Source of the DNA: Opisthorchis felineus
Taxonomy: Eukaryota > Platyhelminthes > Trematoda > Opisthorchiida > Opisthorchiidae
Length of the DNA: 64,000 nt
Assembly: GCA_004794785.1 (NCBI GenBank)
Contig: SJOL01008381.1
Coordinates: forward strand, 62,001-126,000
Direction: 5' to 3'
The notes beneath the pieces are model-generated. The model worked only from the letters and a program-made list of their open reading frames with translations, had not been told where the DNA came from and ran no database searches. The position numbers and the translations under genes are program-made. The first letter of the stretch is position 1. Each line of letters begins with the position of its first letter. Positions 22,401 to 35,218 of the stretch are shown here, piece by piece.

Positions 22401-23804
22401 AGAGTTCATGGAAGTTAAAAGTGAAACACAGTCTGTCTCAGGAGTGCATCTGGTTATTGCATAGTTCCCATCTTTCTGGCTCCAAAAGTAAAGTCAACTA
22501 TAGTCATCTTTGAATGTCACATATGTCTGAGTTCTTTTATGCGTCTCCCGTCTTTTCTGACCAAATGTGGTCATAATTTCGGTTTGCTCTATGTGCGGTT
22601 CTGGCCAGTCCCCTGGAGCGTACTTTCTTCGGGAAGAGAAAAATTCGTCCTTCCGAACACAAATGGCTTGATTAACTCATAATCAAAACCTATTGTAAGT
22701 CACCTTTCACACCTTTGTTCGTCGCCTGAATTTGTTTGGAATACATGTCATTAAGTTAATTGTTTTCCTTTTTTGGCGCATCCACTGTGATCTTTGATTT
22801 GTAGTAGTCACAGATCAGTAAAGGAATGGTGTCAAAATTTAGTTTGTGTAACTGGCTCACCTGAAAAAATCCTAAAGATCAGGATACCATGTTTAAGGAG
22901 AAGCTGATCGGTGCGAGTAAGTCAAGTTATTCATTGGGCAGATTACTTCGTGTGCACCGACTATAATGTCTACCTATGCGTCTAAGAGCTATTTACACAG
23001 GGGTGAAAATTCATGGTTATTCTCAAAAGAAATATGTCCCGGAAAATTGAGAAGACTGTAACGAAAGAGTGTCAGATCAAGTGCGGAATGCTATTTTGGT
23101 TGAGATAAATGAGGTTTATGGGCTTGCACCTCTAAGCACATGGAAAACTCGTTTAATGGAGACGAAACTTTGGATCTTATGTGACTTCAAATCTGGGCAG
23201 TTAGCCAACAAGTTAAAACACATTCGAAGCGATTGCATATTGCTTATTTAAAGCAATTAAGTGAACACGAGATAGCCCGCCTGATGCTAGGGGTCACGAA
23301 GAGGCAAAAGCTTACGGTGCAAGGAATCTTTCCACGGAGACTGTTGAACCAAACAGCTGAAACAGTCACAATGAAGGGTTGAACGCAGTGGGATATTTTG
23401 TGATCCTACCCCCCCTTTGAGGTAACCGTAACTGCCCACACTGCCCACGTGTTCTCCATAATTTTGAACAGTGGGACTAGTAACGTGGGATGAAAACTGT
23501 CGAAAATGGTGCTACGAAAATACATGAACCCATTCCATGGAGGTTAGTGCGTAAAGTTGAGGGCACCGGAGAGAGGACTGCACAAGGAAGAAGTGTCTCG
23601 GATACTCCTGATAAGTGGTCTCTTGGAGGAGTTCACAGTGAAGCGCATTGAGTCAGGATACCTCAGAAACCATTCTTTAAAGAGATCCATGTTGGAGTAC
23701 TAGTCTTATCCCCTAGTAGGTCTGTTCTGTCCTTTCCGAGAGTCGGCAGCAGTGCACGTCTCAAAACCATCGTAAGAACCAGGATTTTCAGCTCAAAAAC
23801 AAGC
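22401..23804. other. No gene or known repeat seen
   Basis: Only one short plus-strand frame (23069-23251) is open, and it lacks splice support. No motif of the repeat families described here was found. Confidence 0.35.
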
Positions 23805-23988
23805 TGGTAATTGATCAGGTGGCTGTTGATCTGTTCGCCGAGCTTGGCAATTGATTTGCAGACGTTTCGTCACCATTCGAGGAGACATCTTCAGCGCACT
23901 GAAGATGTCTCCTCGAATGGTGACGAAACGTCTGCAAATCAATTGCCAAGCTCGGCGAACAGATCAACAGCCACCTGATCAATTACCA
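23805..23988. repeat. Perfect 90-bp-arm inverted repeat of PLE terminal sequence
   Basis: The left arm 23805-23894 and right arm 23899-23987/8 are exact reverse complements separated by four bases (CGCA). The arm includes GATCTGTTCGCCGAGCTTGG, GACGTTTCGTCACC and GAGGAGACATCTTCAG, the terminal repeat of the Penelope-like family seen at 14.1, 44.4, 45.9 and 51.5 kb. The outer right flank CACCCGAGCTACCAATATTCC continues the single-orientation repeat. Perfection over 90 bp implies a recent event or gene conversion, because other copies have diverged. Confidence 0.9.
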
Positions 23989-24475
23989 ACTAATGCACCC
24001 GAGCTACCAATATTCCAACAAATTATCAAAAACAAGCTGCCTAAAGTGCTAGGGACAAAAATAATAGCATTTAAATCGTCTTGACTCCATGTTGTACAAA
24101 TTAGGTGGCCAAAATTATAAGTTTCCCTACACCGTTCTGAAATATAAGAAGAAAAATGATCACGGTCTGTTAGGACTTACCAGTTATTGTTGCTAGTGTC
24201 TACATGAGTGAGGTAAATTATCTTAATGTCAGAAAATTACTTGACTTTCTTACTGAGGCGAGTTAACCGTAAACTGTGTGTATGCAAGAGTGCGATGTGG
24301 AGCACAGAAATGTGCGTCAAGTCCAATAATGAAAATCGTAAATGTAAATCGTTTGAGATCATGGGACCACGGACAACTATTGCTTTCACCGAATGCGACG
24401 CGCATGCCTAGATAATAATGACTTGAATCACAAGGGAGGTGGTAAAACACGTGATCTAGTCATATGCTCCGTCAC

Positions 24476-24661
24476 TCTGCAGGTGGTTTTAACACGATCA
24501 ATAACCACACGCCTGCAGTTTTGACAAGAAGCCACAGAAAACCAAGATCGTAAAAGGTCTGTAGAGTACAGTGATAAATCACAACGGGCAAGTATCTGAA
24601 AAAGTCGCTGAGTGACCCGTGGGAATCCCGAAGGACATACGAGAATCCCAATATCTATGAG
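24476..24661 (-). CDS. Possible minus-strand exon
   Basis: The 186-base segment is open in phase 0 to 0 after ATTGCTTGACCAG and before TGCAGA|GTGACG. It reads LIDIGILVCPSGFPRVTQ, RLFQILARCDLSLYSTDL, LRSWFSVASCQNCRR, then VVIDRVKTTCR. It looks like a folded cysteine-containing peptide, but the donor is weak and no neighbour exon is defined. It could be an upstream exon of M1 or chance. Confidence 0.27.
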
Positions 24662-24999
24662 CTGGTCAAGCAATATTGCTGTCCATGTTTTTGAGTGCAG
24701 TCAAGCTTCATCTGTTCTTGAGACCTGAGATGGGATTCCAGTGTTTAACTTAAGCTATCAGCAAGGCAGAAAGTTCAAATGAACTGGACGGCCTGAAAAG
24801 CTGGAACAAAACCGCTTTGATCTTCCGCTTCAGTCTATTTGAATAACAAGTAAAAATAAGACTCATACTGATGGAACAAGAGCTGATGTTAAGTCGAGAG
24901 CATTATAATCGCAGCTGGTAACATGTTTGTCATATTTGTGAAAAGTAGATAAGGTGACTCAGTAACTGCTGGAGCAGAAGATACTTCACTAAAGGAATG

Positions 25000-25240
25000 C
25001 AACCATCACAGCAGGTTAATGTGGTTGGGTCATGTACTACGCATGCTGAGTTAGCGCCTATCAAGAAGAGTATTGTTTTCCATGCCCAGTTCGGAGTGGT
25101 GGAAACCTAGGTGTTGACGGGATATGATTTGCCAGAAGGGAATGAAGCATGTTATCGGTACCGCTTGCCTTCCAAGGTGTGGCCCAAGTGGCCATCGCTG
25201 TACTTAGCCGGGAAACTGAGAGTCATGGTGAACAACTGAT
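25000..25240 (+). mobile_element. RTE LINE 3' coding relic
   Basis: In one plus frame this reads LMWLGHVLRM, RRVLFSMPSSEWWKPR, DMICQKGMKHVIGTACLP and CGPSGH, interrupted by stops. It matches the RTE C-terminal block (RWLGHVLRM...WRKPRGGQ...LPGWGP) in order. The rest of the element is not recognisable upstream. Confidence 0.75.
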
Positions 25241-25634
25241 ATCAGTGGTGGTAATACCGATAGTTTCTATCCCGATTGTCTAACCGAGTGCTGAATATGT
25301 AGACATCTTTGACGTTTGTGAGAATCTTGTTGTAGACCGACCTTTCTGTTTCATTTTTCTCTATTGAGGCGATGGTACGGCGGTGAAGCACCAATGTTAT
25401 TCCATAGCGTTGTTGTCGGTGATGACTATACAATATGGCTTTGATTCCCAAGTTGAGTTTAACAGTTGGGCTATAAATGCTCATAAGCAACAGAACACAG
25501 ATTGCGAAATCCCACAACAAGTTTGTTTTGTAACTCACTACCTTTGTGAGCGTAAACAACCAAACTCCAGGGGGAGCCAAAGACAAAGAATGAAATATCT
25601 GTTTTGGAACTGGAAGGTGCGCGAGATCACTATA

Positions 25635-25715
25635 AGAAACAGCATCTTTGACATCATGAACGAAGGATTCAGCTGGGATTCAGTTGAGTCTCTCGTGAAG
25701 ACTAAATTGGTAAGT
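25635..25715 (+). repeat. R1 repeat fragment
   Basis: Contains GATTCAGTTGAGTCTCTCGTG and AAATTGGTAAGTGAA, corresponding to the R1 segment with GAGTCTCCTATTAGAGCC and AAATTGATATGCAAATGAG. Short and diverged. Confidence 0.4.
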
Positions 25716-28074
25716 GAATTTCGCTATCTTTGACAACTTTATTTGTAGCCCACCGAGCACATCAATATCAGACATAACTTGCTTATATGCATCTGAGACA
25801 CAGAATTATATAACTTATATAAGCAAAGAGAAAATATACCTCAGCTGAAAATTTCGTCGATGACAGTGGTGACAATGCATGGTTATTACTACAGGTAGGG
25901 TAAGAAACTGATCATTTTATGGCAGGTGCATATCTACACACGATTTTGGTGCATTTTTAACTACGTTTTCACGTAAGTTGCGATAAACACTGATTTGCAA
26001 ATTAACTTGGTGCTGGCATGATAATCAATTGGAATTCACCTGAATCTCCCGTTTATGATAATCTACAAGTTAATGTGCTGCACAAATTCAGCTCTACGTT
26101 TCAACTGGAACAGTACTCAGAATTTCAAAGTTGTTAGTGAATTGGCCTATTTGATGGGGCCAAAGAAATGTGAAATCAGTAGTGGGTTTTTCGGAGTTTT
26201 CATCGACCTCAAGAGTAGTACCGTGTATCTTGGGACTTATTCTTTCTTATCCGTAGTCTACTTTGGTTTGAACGTATACTACCAGTACCTAGGTCTCTGA
26301 TCAGCATGCTTAAAGCGTCATCAGTTCGTACGACAGATATCTTTATCAAACATCATATGAATATTTCAGAACACTTCGAAAACATAATTCATGTTGCATT
26401 TACTGTGTTTTGGCCTCCCCAGGGGGTAAAGACTTTACCACTTATTTGCCGCCTGAAGTAGAATAATAACTACATATCCTCTCTTCACTATCAGCGACAT
26501 AAAAGGCAATAAACCTGAATTATCAAATTAGATTTCATCATGTAAGTGAGCGGCACTATATCCTGTCTAAGTGCGGGTTAATCACAATGCCGAACAGTTG
26601 GGAGTTCAAACTACCATCAGGAATGACTCGGGTTCATGGAGGTTCATGGAGAAATGCCCACTGCTGAAATTTTCCAGTAAAGATGAAATAGCTATACAGT
26701 ACTTGGCTCTTTAGAATAAATTTGCTTCACTTATGGGAGGAAGTCTCAAGTGGAAATTTCCAAATCTCCTCACACTAGCAACAATCTTGAATCACGCTTA
26801 AAAATTATACAGCCGTCACGCGCGATGTTCACAATAACATGTTGAGTTAGAGAGTTAGTGCTGATAGCTTATAACAAAGCCAGAGCAAAAAAAACTTCAC
26901 GAGAGGCCTTAGATATGTGAAACTATGACGCCAGAACTCATAAAAAAGCACGTAACCTGTGTTTATAAAACGTAAATTTAAAGTCATAAAATGCGTCAAA
27001 ACCTCATAAGACTGACAATAAACAGGGTACTGAGTGTGGCTCTGTAATTGCTTGGGCACAATTTCCGCCGGTGGGTGTCGTGAGATCAGGCCTAACTGGT
27101 TTAGTCAACAACTAGTTTACGTCAACACGTTCAGAGTGTTCACTTTACTTGGATATTTGGATATAGTATTCCGAGGTATAAAGACTTCTGTATATTAGGT
27201 ATATCCTGCGCACTCATGGTTGTCGCATGGAGAAATAAAGGCCGTTAAACAGATGGCCAACATTAACAGATTATCTACGTTTAAAGCTCTCAGAAAATCA
27301 CATTTTTATTTTTGGCGTTTTTACGTAAAAACAGTTGCCAATGGCGTATCTAAATATATGTGTTCGAAAAACAAACTTATGGTGGCGGATAAATTGAGAC
27401 TTGCGTTGGTGTCGAAATTTTTACCTCGTAAAAATTCACATACTATGAATCGTCTGAAGTATGGTTAAGAGTACGCAAATAGATGATCATCAAGTTTACG
27501 GTGAACGAGTTTGCAATAAAAATCCTTGTCAGTTTCTGTGAGCAGGATGCTCAGTTGACATGTTAATAATATTCAAATTTCAAATTGTCTGGCTATGGTC
27601 CCCCTTTGCCCCATGACCACCGTGCATCCTGTATGGATGAGGCATTCGCAGTTTATCAGGTGCTAGACAGAGTTAGGTTTAAATCAGGAGCTGTCGGGTG
27701 GGAAGTTTCACTTCACCTTCGCCCCAGGCCACATCTGTGCAACACTACCCAATTGGGACGAAGAACCTCGACGGCCCGTTATCCGGAGTGTGAGTGCGAA
27801 CCACCTCAAATCTGGCCTATGATCAAAATCTACCAGTCAGACAAAATAACCGAATATCCTTGACAAAAACACACCCGGGCACAATAACTCACCTGCCGTT
27901 CAGTTAGTGAGACGAGTTCTGACAGATATGTGACCAATGCTTGGCACAGCGAAAAACGAATGAATCGTAGACCCGTATGTGCAAGCGAATGTGTGATCTG
28001 GAGTTTATTAACTAGGCACCATGACGTCGTTAACCATCGCTACATTTACGAACGTTATAACAGGCATACGCGTG

Positions 28075-28125
28075 TGCACACACATAGAGCAGACAGGTAC
28101 ACACACACACACACTCACACACCAT
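28075..28125. repeat. CA-rich microsatellite
   Basis: The alternating CA tract ACACACACACACACTCACAC with flanking GTGTGCACACACA. Interrupted by TAGAGCAGACAGG. Confidence 0.85.
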
Positions 28126-29064
28126 GTCAGCATTCTGAGAAACTCATTGATCTGAATCTCACGGTACCCTGCGTTTGATTCGAAAAAGGCACTAAAAAAC
28201 TACCGACGAGTCAATGAGACTTCAGTCAAGCAGACTTTGGTGCTTGTGTGCGCTGGTATGTGGAAGTCCCACAATTTGACATACCTTTTCTGTCGCAATA
28301 GACCGAGATGCAAGCATTGCACACACACCTCACACTCAAACCGATTCGTAGTAAAAGAGGAATTGACTCGGTTCTGTAGTCAGGCGTGCGTGTATGTGTT
28401 GCCACCAGTAAAAAACACCACGGCACCCATCCCAAACTATTGTGTATGTGATTTATTGCTCACAGTAATATTCACCGTAAAAGGACCCGCATTTGTCAAA
28501 GAAGGTGTCATTCGATAGAAATGCACGACACACTACCCGGGTGCACTTTGAAATGCAGTGTGAATGCAATGTGGCAGGCATCTATTGATTTTTTCAACTT
28601 TTACTGAGAGTGCGGAAAAGACAACTGCTACTTTCTGTTATCAGCCATATACCAGCCAACAGGTTGAAAATGAATTAACACCCGGATGAGTTATCGACAA
28701 ATCCAATTTAAGGATACACCATAAATCCAATAACTGACAGCTGACAATTCAGGTTGTTTTGTGTAGGTTTTAATCATTTTTAGGACAGTTGTTGTTTGCC
28801 TGACTCAGCTGACTAATTTTTTTCACCGGAACCACTCGGATGGACGAAGTGCTTCAATAAATGCTACATCTCCGCCATTCGCCACCAGTTTATCCTCAGC
28901 ACACCATTCTCGTTTTTGATGGTTTGAACTTAGCCCACAAACAGTGGCCTGTGAACGACTGCTCCAATTCTTCCGCGTCTTAACAACAAGTGTGAGCTAT
29001 GTTTCAGGACTGTAGTGTTTACACGATTACAATGCGCAGGTTTGGAACCCGGCAACTCAGTTAC

Positions 29065-29187
29065 CAAATCAGGCTTGAGCACATCCCTGCGTTTTGTTTT
29101 CAGATAAGGTACATAGTCAATCCGTCCAGTTTTTGCGGGATCATTTTTCTCTTTTATTGGGTGGACCTTTCTGTGCAGTGTCTTCAT
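29065..29187 (-). CDS. Possible minus-strand first coding exon
   Basis: The frame begins at a true ATG (29185-29187) and ends at donor GATTTG|GTAACT, phase 0. It encodes 41 residues: MKTLHRKVHPIKEKNDPAK, TGRIDYVPYLKTKRRDV, LKPDL. The product is strongly basic. The frame continues open to 28930. No signal peptide or domain is seen. The next exon would be at lower coordinates and was not found. Confidence 0.25.
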
Positions 29188-30524
29188 TATGCATATGCAC
29201 TACGTACAGGTTTAAATGAGATGGCAACTGTAGTATAACGTTCTCACTCATGTCAAATAGCTGTGGTGACTGCATCATCACCAAAACGGTCGTTTTCAAA
29301 CGGAATTGCATGATATAAGGAAACAGATAGCAAGGATTCAGTCAGTGAATTTTCAATGACAAATACAGTCAGGCATGGTGCTTCAAAAGTTTCTTTCAGG
29401 TTTGTTGACTTTAGACAACTGGGGCTCAATCACCTTCTAGGTGTCTTCAAACAGGCCACCGGTTGCGTCTTGAAAATCAGGATAAGTGGGTTATTGGCAA
29501 TAGACTAACCTGTGTATTTTGGTTTCTACAAGAACCGACCAGCTCTACATAAGGTGAAACCACCATAGGCTCACTTGAAGCTCTTACCTATCTGGCTTGA
29601 AAAGCGTGAGATGATCGAGTGGAATGAGTATAAATAACTTTTACCATCTTCTAAATAATCCACTTCCTAGTGTGGTTTGGGCAGTTGTAGGTTATTCAGG
29701 TGTGTGCTGAGTTATAATGGCATCTGAGGCATTCTCCGTCACGTGATTCTTCTGTAATACACTCCAAGTGATTTATCCCGTTCATTTCCAACCCTCAGAA
29801 TCGTCATTTGAAAATTTTATTCCGAAAATCGCATGCCATGTTAGGAAAAAGCATTGTATTCGCCTCTTTCTTATGCTGCCACTAATGTGTGGGCGAAATA
29901 TGCTGTCATTTTTCGCCTTAATTTGTATGCCATCCCTGCGTGGCACTGGGAGCACTGACTGCAAAATACCCTATCAAATCTTCCTACTTTTCATGTGTGA
30001 GTAGTCACAAGGAAACGATGAACGTCGAATGCTGACCAAAGCACCAAACATGAACGTTATTGTCATGCTATTGGACGTGTAAAAAGGCGTTCTGGAGCAA
30101 AATCTGAGGACTTAATTTGATTCTCCTACGAACAGGATTGACCTGTCAATGAGCTGCGTCTTGGATTGACCTTTAAGATATCTGTCACCACTGCCCACTT
30201 TCAACCATGCTTGTCAGCTGATGTTTGCTTTGAATATTTCTTCTCGAACCGGGGCTGTCGGGCACTGTGTACAGATAGCTATTTTTTCTTAAAACTAGGG
30301 CTGCTCATCAAGAATGGCTCAGCTTGTTCTTTACAGCCGTTTCATGAGTAAACTATCCGTAAATGCTTCATGACTGAATGTCGTCGGACGTAAATCAGTT
30401 ACTTATTCAGTGAAGCGCTGCTTCTTCAATCTAGTGGAATTTCACCTTAAAATGGTTACACTGTCGTCCAATTTATAAGGGCCAGTATTATAGACGCATC
30501 ACGGGATGGAGTTGTGGTCTAGCT

Positions 30525-30650
30525 GAGCTTTACAGCTTTGTTGAAAACGCTTCATCACCAACAGAGATGACGTCGTCGGTGCGCTATTGTGTAACGGTGC
30601 AGTGATGGGTCTATGACCCATGATGTCTTATCTGTTTTGAACACACAAAA
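30525..30650. repeat. PLE terminal-repeat relic
   Basis: GCTTCATCACCAACAGAGATGA, GACGTCGTCGGTGCG and then GGTGCAGTGATGGG follow the same order as the 45.9-46.0 kb PLE end (TCATCACCAACCGAGGTGAC, ATCATCAGTGCG, GCGATGGGTCAC). Diverged and orphaned, with no PLE coding sequence next to it. Confidence 0.6.
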
Positions 30651-31427
30651 GGTTGTTCAGAACATAAGAAACTTGGTTCCTCAGTGAACATCACAGTAAA
30701 ATACGGAATGGTCTGTCTACTTGAGTACATCCAGAAGTGCCGTTACAGGCACAACCGTTTTAACTGAAGCAGACCATTATAAACTTGCGTTTCGAACAGG
30801 TGTTTGTAACACCTAGAAAGTGTATATACTACTGCTGTACACGGGTATCACTAATAAGGAACTTGGTTCTGAGCAAGGCTTTCCGTGTTTGCATGTTTTT
30901 CTACGTTGCTAAGGTAGTGATCCTAAACAGATCGCAGTAGATGGAGTAGCCATAAAACTGCGCCTGTTTTTTCGTTACCCACTGTCACAATCCAACATTT
31001 GTTTCGTTTACTTTTGCTATCTAGGTGAACAAGCTTAACTGAACTCGTAGATTGGGCAAACATGCTTATTTAATGAGAGGCAAACCTTAACAGGTGCATT
31101 AGGATTTTGGATATATATATAATCTTGTCCTAAAACCGCTAGTTACTCAGAAGACAAAAGTGCGTGCAAAAAACACGAAAATGTGAAGCCAGAACAGGCT
31201 GTTGCACAAATTCTGTCTTACGATCCTTCCTAGAGAGAGGGATTATTGCTGCTAAGTCACTCAGACATTTTTGAGGACTGACGTGTAATTTCTCTACAGG
31301 ACGGGTAATTTGGTTCAAAACTGTCTCGAACGACACCCTCCCGATCGGTTTGAAGGCGTCCCAGTTCTGTTCACTGCGTGATTCTGAAACACCGTTTTTT
31401 CAAAGTAAGTTTTTCAAACCACCTCAC

Positions 31428-31655
31428 CATTTCACCCGATGATCGTTCCTGGCAGTTCACAGAATCGTTGGTGGTTTCGGAATTTGTGGGATTCGTGTTC
31501 ACTTCAACAATTAATAAAAATTGACCACCAAGTTTAAAAGCGTCCGTGGCGCTACCTGGCTGAGAATTCCTGAAAGGAGGGTCAATTGATAGATACAACC
31601 GGCGTTCGGGGGGTTGGGCGAACCAATCACATCGCTGAAGCGTTAACACTTTCGC
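31428..31655 (-). CDS. Putative minus-strand exon, beta-strand-rich
   Basis: The 228-base exon lies between acceptor GAATTTTCATGTCTGAACAG and donor GAAATG|GTGAGG, phase 0 to 0, 76 residues. It reads AKVLTLQRCDWFAQPPERR, LYLSIDPPFRNSQPGSAT, DAFKLGGQFLLIVEVNTN, then PTNSETTNDSVNCQERSS and GEM. Alternating hydrophobic residues (LYLSI, QFLLIVEV) suggest a beta-sandwich such as an extracellular repeat, which is inference. A possible terminal exon follows across a 140-base intron: after CCGTCCTGTAG it reads RNYTSVLKNV and a stop near 31254. No family is recognised. Confidence 0.42.
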
Positions 31656-31690
31656 CTGTTCAGACATGAAAATTCAGATGTGTTCAATGT

Positions 31691-31860
31691 GCGCTAGTGG
31701 CGTAGTGGTAACATCCTCGCATCGCCTATTAGATGTCTGCAATTCACACCCTGGCATGGCCAGGGATATACACTGCGGATGAGCTCTAATAAGACCGAAA
31801 TCCGAGTCCCGCTCTCCCACCTTTTGGAGTAGACTCACCAGAATAACTGAGCCAGGACAG
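31691..31860 (+). repeat. tRNA-Gly-like SINE head with body
   Basis: GCGCTAGTGGCGTAGTGGTA (31691-31710) resembles the 5' half of tRNA-Gly, with a perfect A box TGGCGTAGTGG at 31698-31708. A CATC/GATG stem holds an eight-base loop, and GCAATTCACACC occupies the B-box position. Downstream sequence to about 31860 (ATCCGAGTCCCGCTCTCCC and onward) has no tRNA structure and would be the SINE body. Loss of T-arm pairing argues against a working tRNA. Confidence 0.5.
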
Positions 31861-31869
31861 GAGGACGAC

Positions 31870-34800
31870 TGTACAGACGAGAGCGATGTGAACGCGAAGT
31901 TTACAGTGTTGCTTCGGTGTGAGATTTTAATGTAGTCAACAAGCCGTTTCAACAGTGAGGTCAAACGAAGAAAGCCCAAAACTCACACCGTTTTAAAATT
32001 CCACCCAAAAACCACGAGCACTTTGTATTCTGTTTGCAGGTATTGGGAAGGCGTGTACGTACTAAACGACGGAGTTACCATGGTTACTTCTACTGCCTAC
32101 AGACGATTTGATCGAGCACACTGGTACACTTAGTCTCAGACAAAAACTTCTCATAAATTCAGCTTGGTAGGGATCGATTAAATTCTGCATTCTGGGCTTT
32201 CAGGTTGTGAGAATCAGAATACCCAGACAAGTAATTGTGCAACAAAATAGGCAGTCAGCATTAAAATGGAGCTATTTATCGTGCATATTTCATAGATCAC
32301 GGTCGATATATCCAGTGCGGAGTTTCACCTAGCTGACTCATTGCAACCTAGGCAAGCATGCGCGGCTACCATGGTGAGCATTATCAGCTACAACACGGCT
32401 AATCAATACAGACCTATCAGTTAATTTCCAGTGCGCATTTTCTTTTGGGGAAATGTATGTGCCGAACAACTGTACTTCATTCTTTGTGATTGTATTGGTT
32501 TCCAGTGTTACACAAAGCACCCTGGCGCTATCGCCACGCACTCTGCCTTATAATTAGGATAGCATTCCACAGTAAACTAGGCACTTCGTTGTGTGACGTG
32601 GGGACCTTCGTCAGGAATTCAGCCGGGCTCAAAATTATTCACCAGGTAAACAGTCAAGCTGTGTGCAAAGACTTACAACGACTATAAACTGTTAGAGACA
32701 TCATGTAAGGCCGCAGTGATTAAGTGAAACCACTTACCGACAGACAACTAGCCCAACCTTTGTTTGCGTCAGACAATTTGAAATTCAGTGGTCACAGTGG
32801 TTGAACAATCCATCCTATAGTTGTGTGCAAACTGAGCAGACTTATTCGCATTCGATGCTTGACCTTCAAACACTCTCAAGGTTGTTCAGGGTTGTGTGAA
32901 ATCTTAATGCTAATTCAAACAGATCAATGAATCCCACAGAATTCACCGATTCGTAAGTTTTTGTAAGCTTGTGTGTGTAAGGCACACCAGTACAATTTTT
33001 TACTCCGGTGAACAATAGAGATAATACTTGCCTCTGTCGTCGCCATGGTAACGATATAAGTCATACATTTATGAAGTTCAAACTGTGTCAGACTATTCGA
33101 TGGAGGAATTTGCATGCAGTTTTTCGGTGATTCTGTTATCAAATTGAATGCCCTTGATAAAAAGTCGGTTTCAGTGAAGCCGTTTTACACACGTACGAAG
33201 TTTCTCAAATTTGATAAGGCGCCAGGTTGAAGCATTCATTTGTATCTGGTAGTGGGCCGATAGAATAACCAAGGTAAGCCAGGCAGGAATGCCTCGGGTC
33301 TGAGAAAACTGTAAGTGTTCATTATCAACCATAGTGTTTGTTGCCTACATCTGAGCGCCTCACATAGGGTTGCCACTTATGGGCTGCTCAATTTACTAGT
33401 CGATGTCCTTATGATGTTTGCCCGCCACGATGTTAGATCGAATTGCCTAACTCAAGAATGCCTTCGTGGAAGATGACCTCAAATTATAACTGAGGCGGCT
33501 TTTTTTTGGATACTGCGCAAGTGAGATATTTTCGGGGCTGTCAGATGGTCGAGTCTATTTTTTACATAAATGAATCTGATGAATGTTTATTCTTTCAGAC
33601 TGTCTGACACCAGGCACACTGAGATCGTTTGCTTGTGACATCCCACGCACTCTTTGATTATACCAAGTACGTCCAGGTACAAACTCAGTGCTAAGTCGAT
33701 CACTATTCACCGTCTTGTGAATCGACGAAGGTCGTTGGTTCGGCAGAGAGAATAAAAAGTGACCAACATCGATGGGCTTTCTAAACTGAATGCACACCAT
33801 CAACAACTAAGGTTCGATTGCCCTGATGGGCGAAAAGATTTACCACCTCCACTCGCGCCCAATATCCATTGCTATGCCCTATGTTCCATGCAACTGTTTC
33901 ACCGCCAATGTCGTTTTCTGGGAATTTCGTTACATGTACAGCTGTAAACGAACCTTCGGGATTGTGGTTTTATAACAACTCACATCCTCTCTTTCTGTCT
34001 GCCAGACACAAGTGTGTGCTGCTTCAAACTATGTCCTTTGTCGGATTTCCTTTTGTAGTCCTGTATATACAGGCTAAATCGCTGATTCGCTATCCATCTA
34101 GATGGAGGGTCAGTACCTTTTCGTTCGGGGCGTACTCAGTCGTAGAACAACCAACTTATATTGGAAGACGTTCTATGTTACTGATCTACAATTAGGTAAT
34201 GTGTAGTTGAGGCTATTCACATTGTGAATAATAGCCAAATTTAAGGTGTTCGTAGTCTAATGAAAAAGATTGTACGAGAGAATATGAGGGGCTATTCCGA
34301 GACAAAAAGAAGACAACACAACAGTTAGCAACACGTAGTACAATAAGGAAAATTCAGGACTAACTGCCAAAAGAACGTGCACATTATTCACAGGCCTACC
34401 AGTGATATTAGTTCCAACCTCTGAAAATTTAAGGCGAAAAATCTCGTCATCGATAACAAGACTGAAACACTCGAGCACAATCAGGCGAAACTGGTCAAGA
34501 TTTCTGTTTTCGACAGCTCCGGCATTTTTTACTAGTGTACCCCCGGCTGGTTCAGGTTGACAAGGTAAAATCGGGCCTCGGTACTATTCAATGGACCCTT
34601 ACTTCACATGATGACATTTATTAATAGATGCTCATCATCCGTTTGTCAAATAACTTGACCTTTAAAAATGCACATGACTGTCCGTAAAGTGTTTGACATT
34701 TCGCCACTGGTATCCCTGCATTCACCAGTCATATTAATGATAGTAACAACGATCGACAGCCCACAAAGGTACGCCCAAAATTTATCCTAGAGCATACCAT

Positions 34801-35167
34801 GTCTTGTCGCCGGTATTTTATTAAGGTGAAGTTGACATGATATTGTTTCTCGAAAAAACATCCGGTCGCCTCGTCACCTGTAGGTCAAACCCAAAATAAC
34901 ATAATCGATAGGCAGAAACAATCTAGCGCACAACTGCATTATATCCCTAGGAAGATTCCGTGTGGTCCACGCTGCAGCATAAAAGCCAGCTAAACACAGC
35001 CGTGCGCATAGCAGAGACCAAGACGACCATGTTTCTTATGCTTCTACAATAAAAGAACGACCTGTTCAGCTCTCTGATTACGAAACGTCCAAATGATAGA
35101 ATTAAGATGCAAGGGATACAGGAATACGCAGTTGTCAGGTTTTTCAACTAATGAGTAAGCATGTGCC
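31870..35167. other. No supported gene
   Basis: Minus-strand frames at 32338-32541 and 33555-33806 read like protein (for example NEVQLFGTYISPKENAHWK) but lack a convincing acceptor/donor pair. A 21-base segment at about 34418 sits between a good acceptor and donor and is too short to call. No repeats are recognised. Confidence 0.3.
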
Positions 35168-35173
35168 TTTATT
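35168..35173 (-). promoter_or_regulatory. Poly(A) signal after gene M2
   Basis: TTTATT on the plus strand gives AATAAA on the minus strand, 46 bases downstream of the M2 stop codon. The spacing suits a short 3' UTR. Confidence 0.45.
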
Positions 35174-35218
35174 TGAGCGGTTGACTCACGCGGTGAGCGA
35201 CTCAAAAGAGGTGTATGC

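Larger units (their letters stand above)
25241..29064. other. Sparse region, simple repeats and unresolved frames
   Basis: It contains an R1 fragment (25635-25715), a duplicated 11-mer GGTTCATGGAG (26632-26652), a GC-richer segment 27585-27810 with open frames on both strands, and a CA microsatellite at 28075-28125. The minus frame 25242-25586 is protein-like with a good acceptor near 25375 but no clear donor. No gene is supported. Confidence 0.3.

Noticed and set aside
28075..28125. Short repeats that might suggest an array
   Set aside because: A CA microsatellite. There are no spacers, so it is not a CRISPR array.
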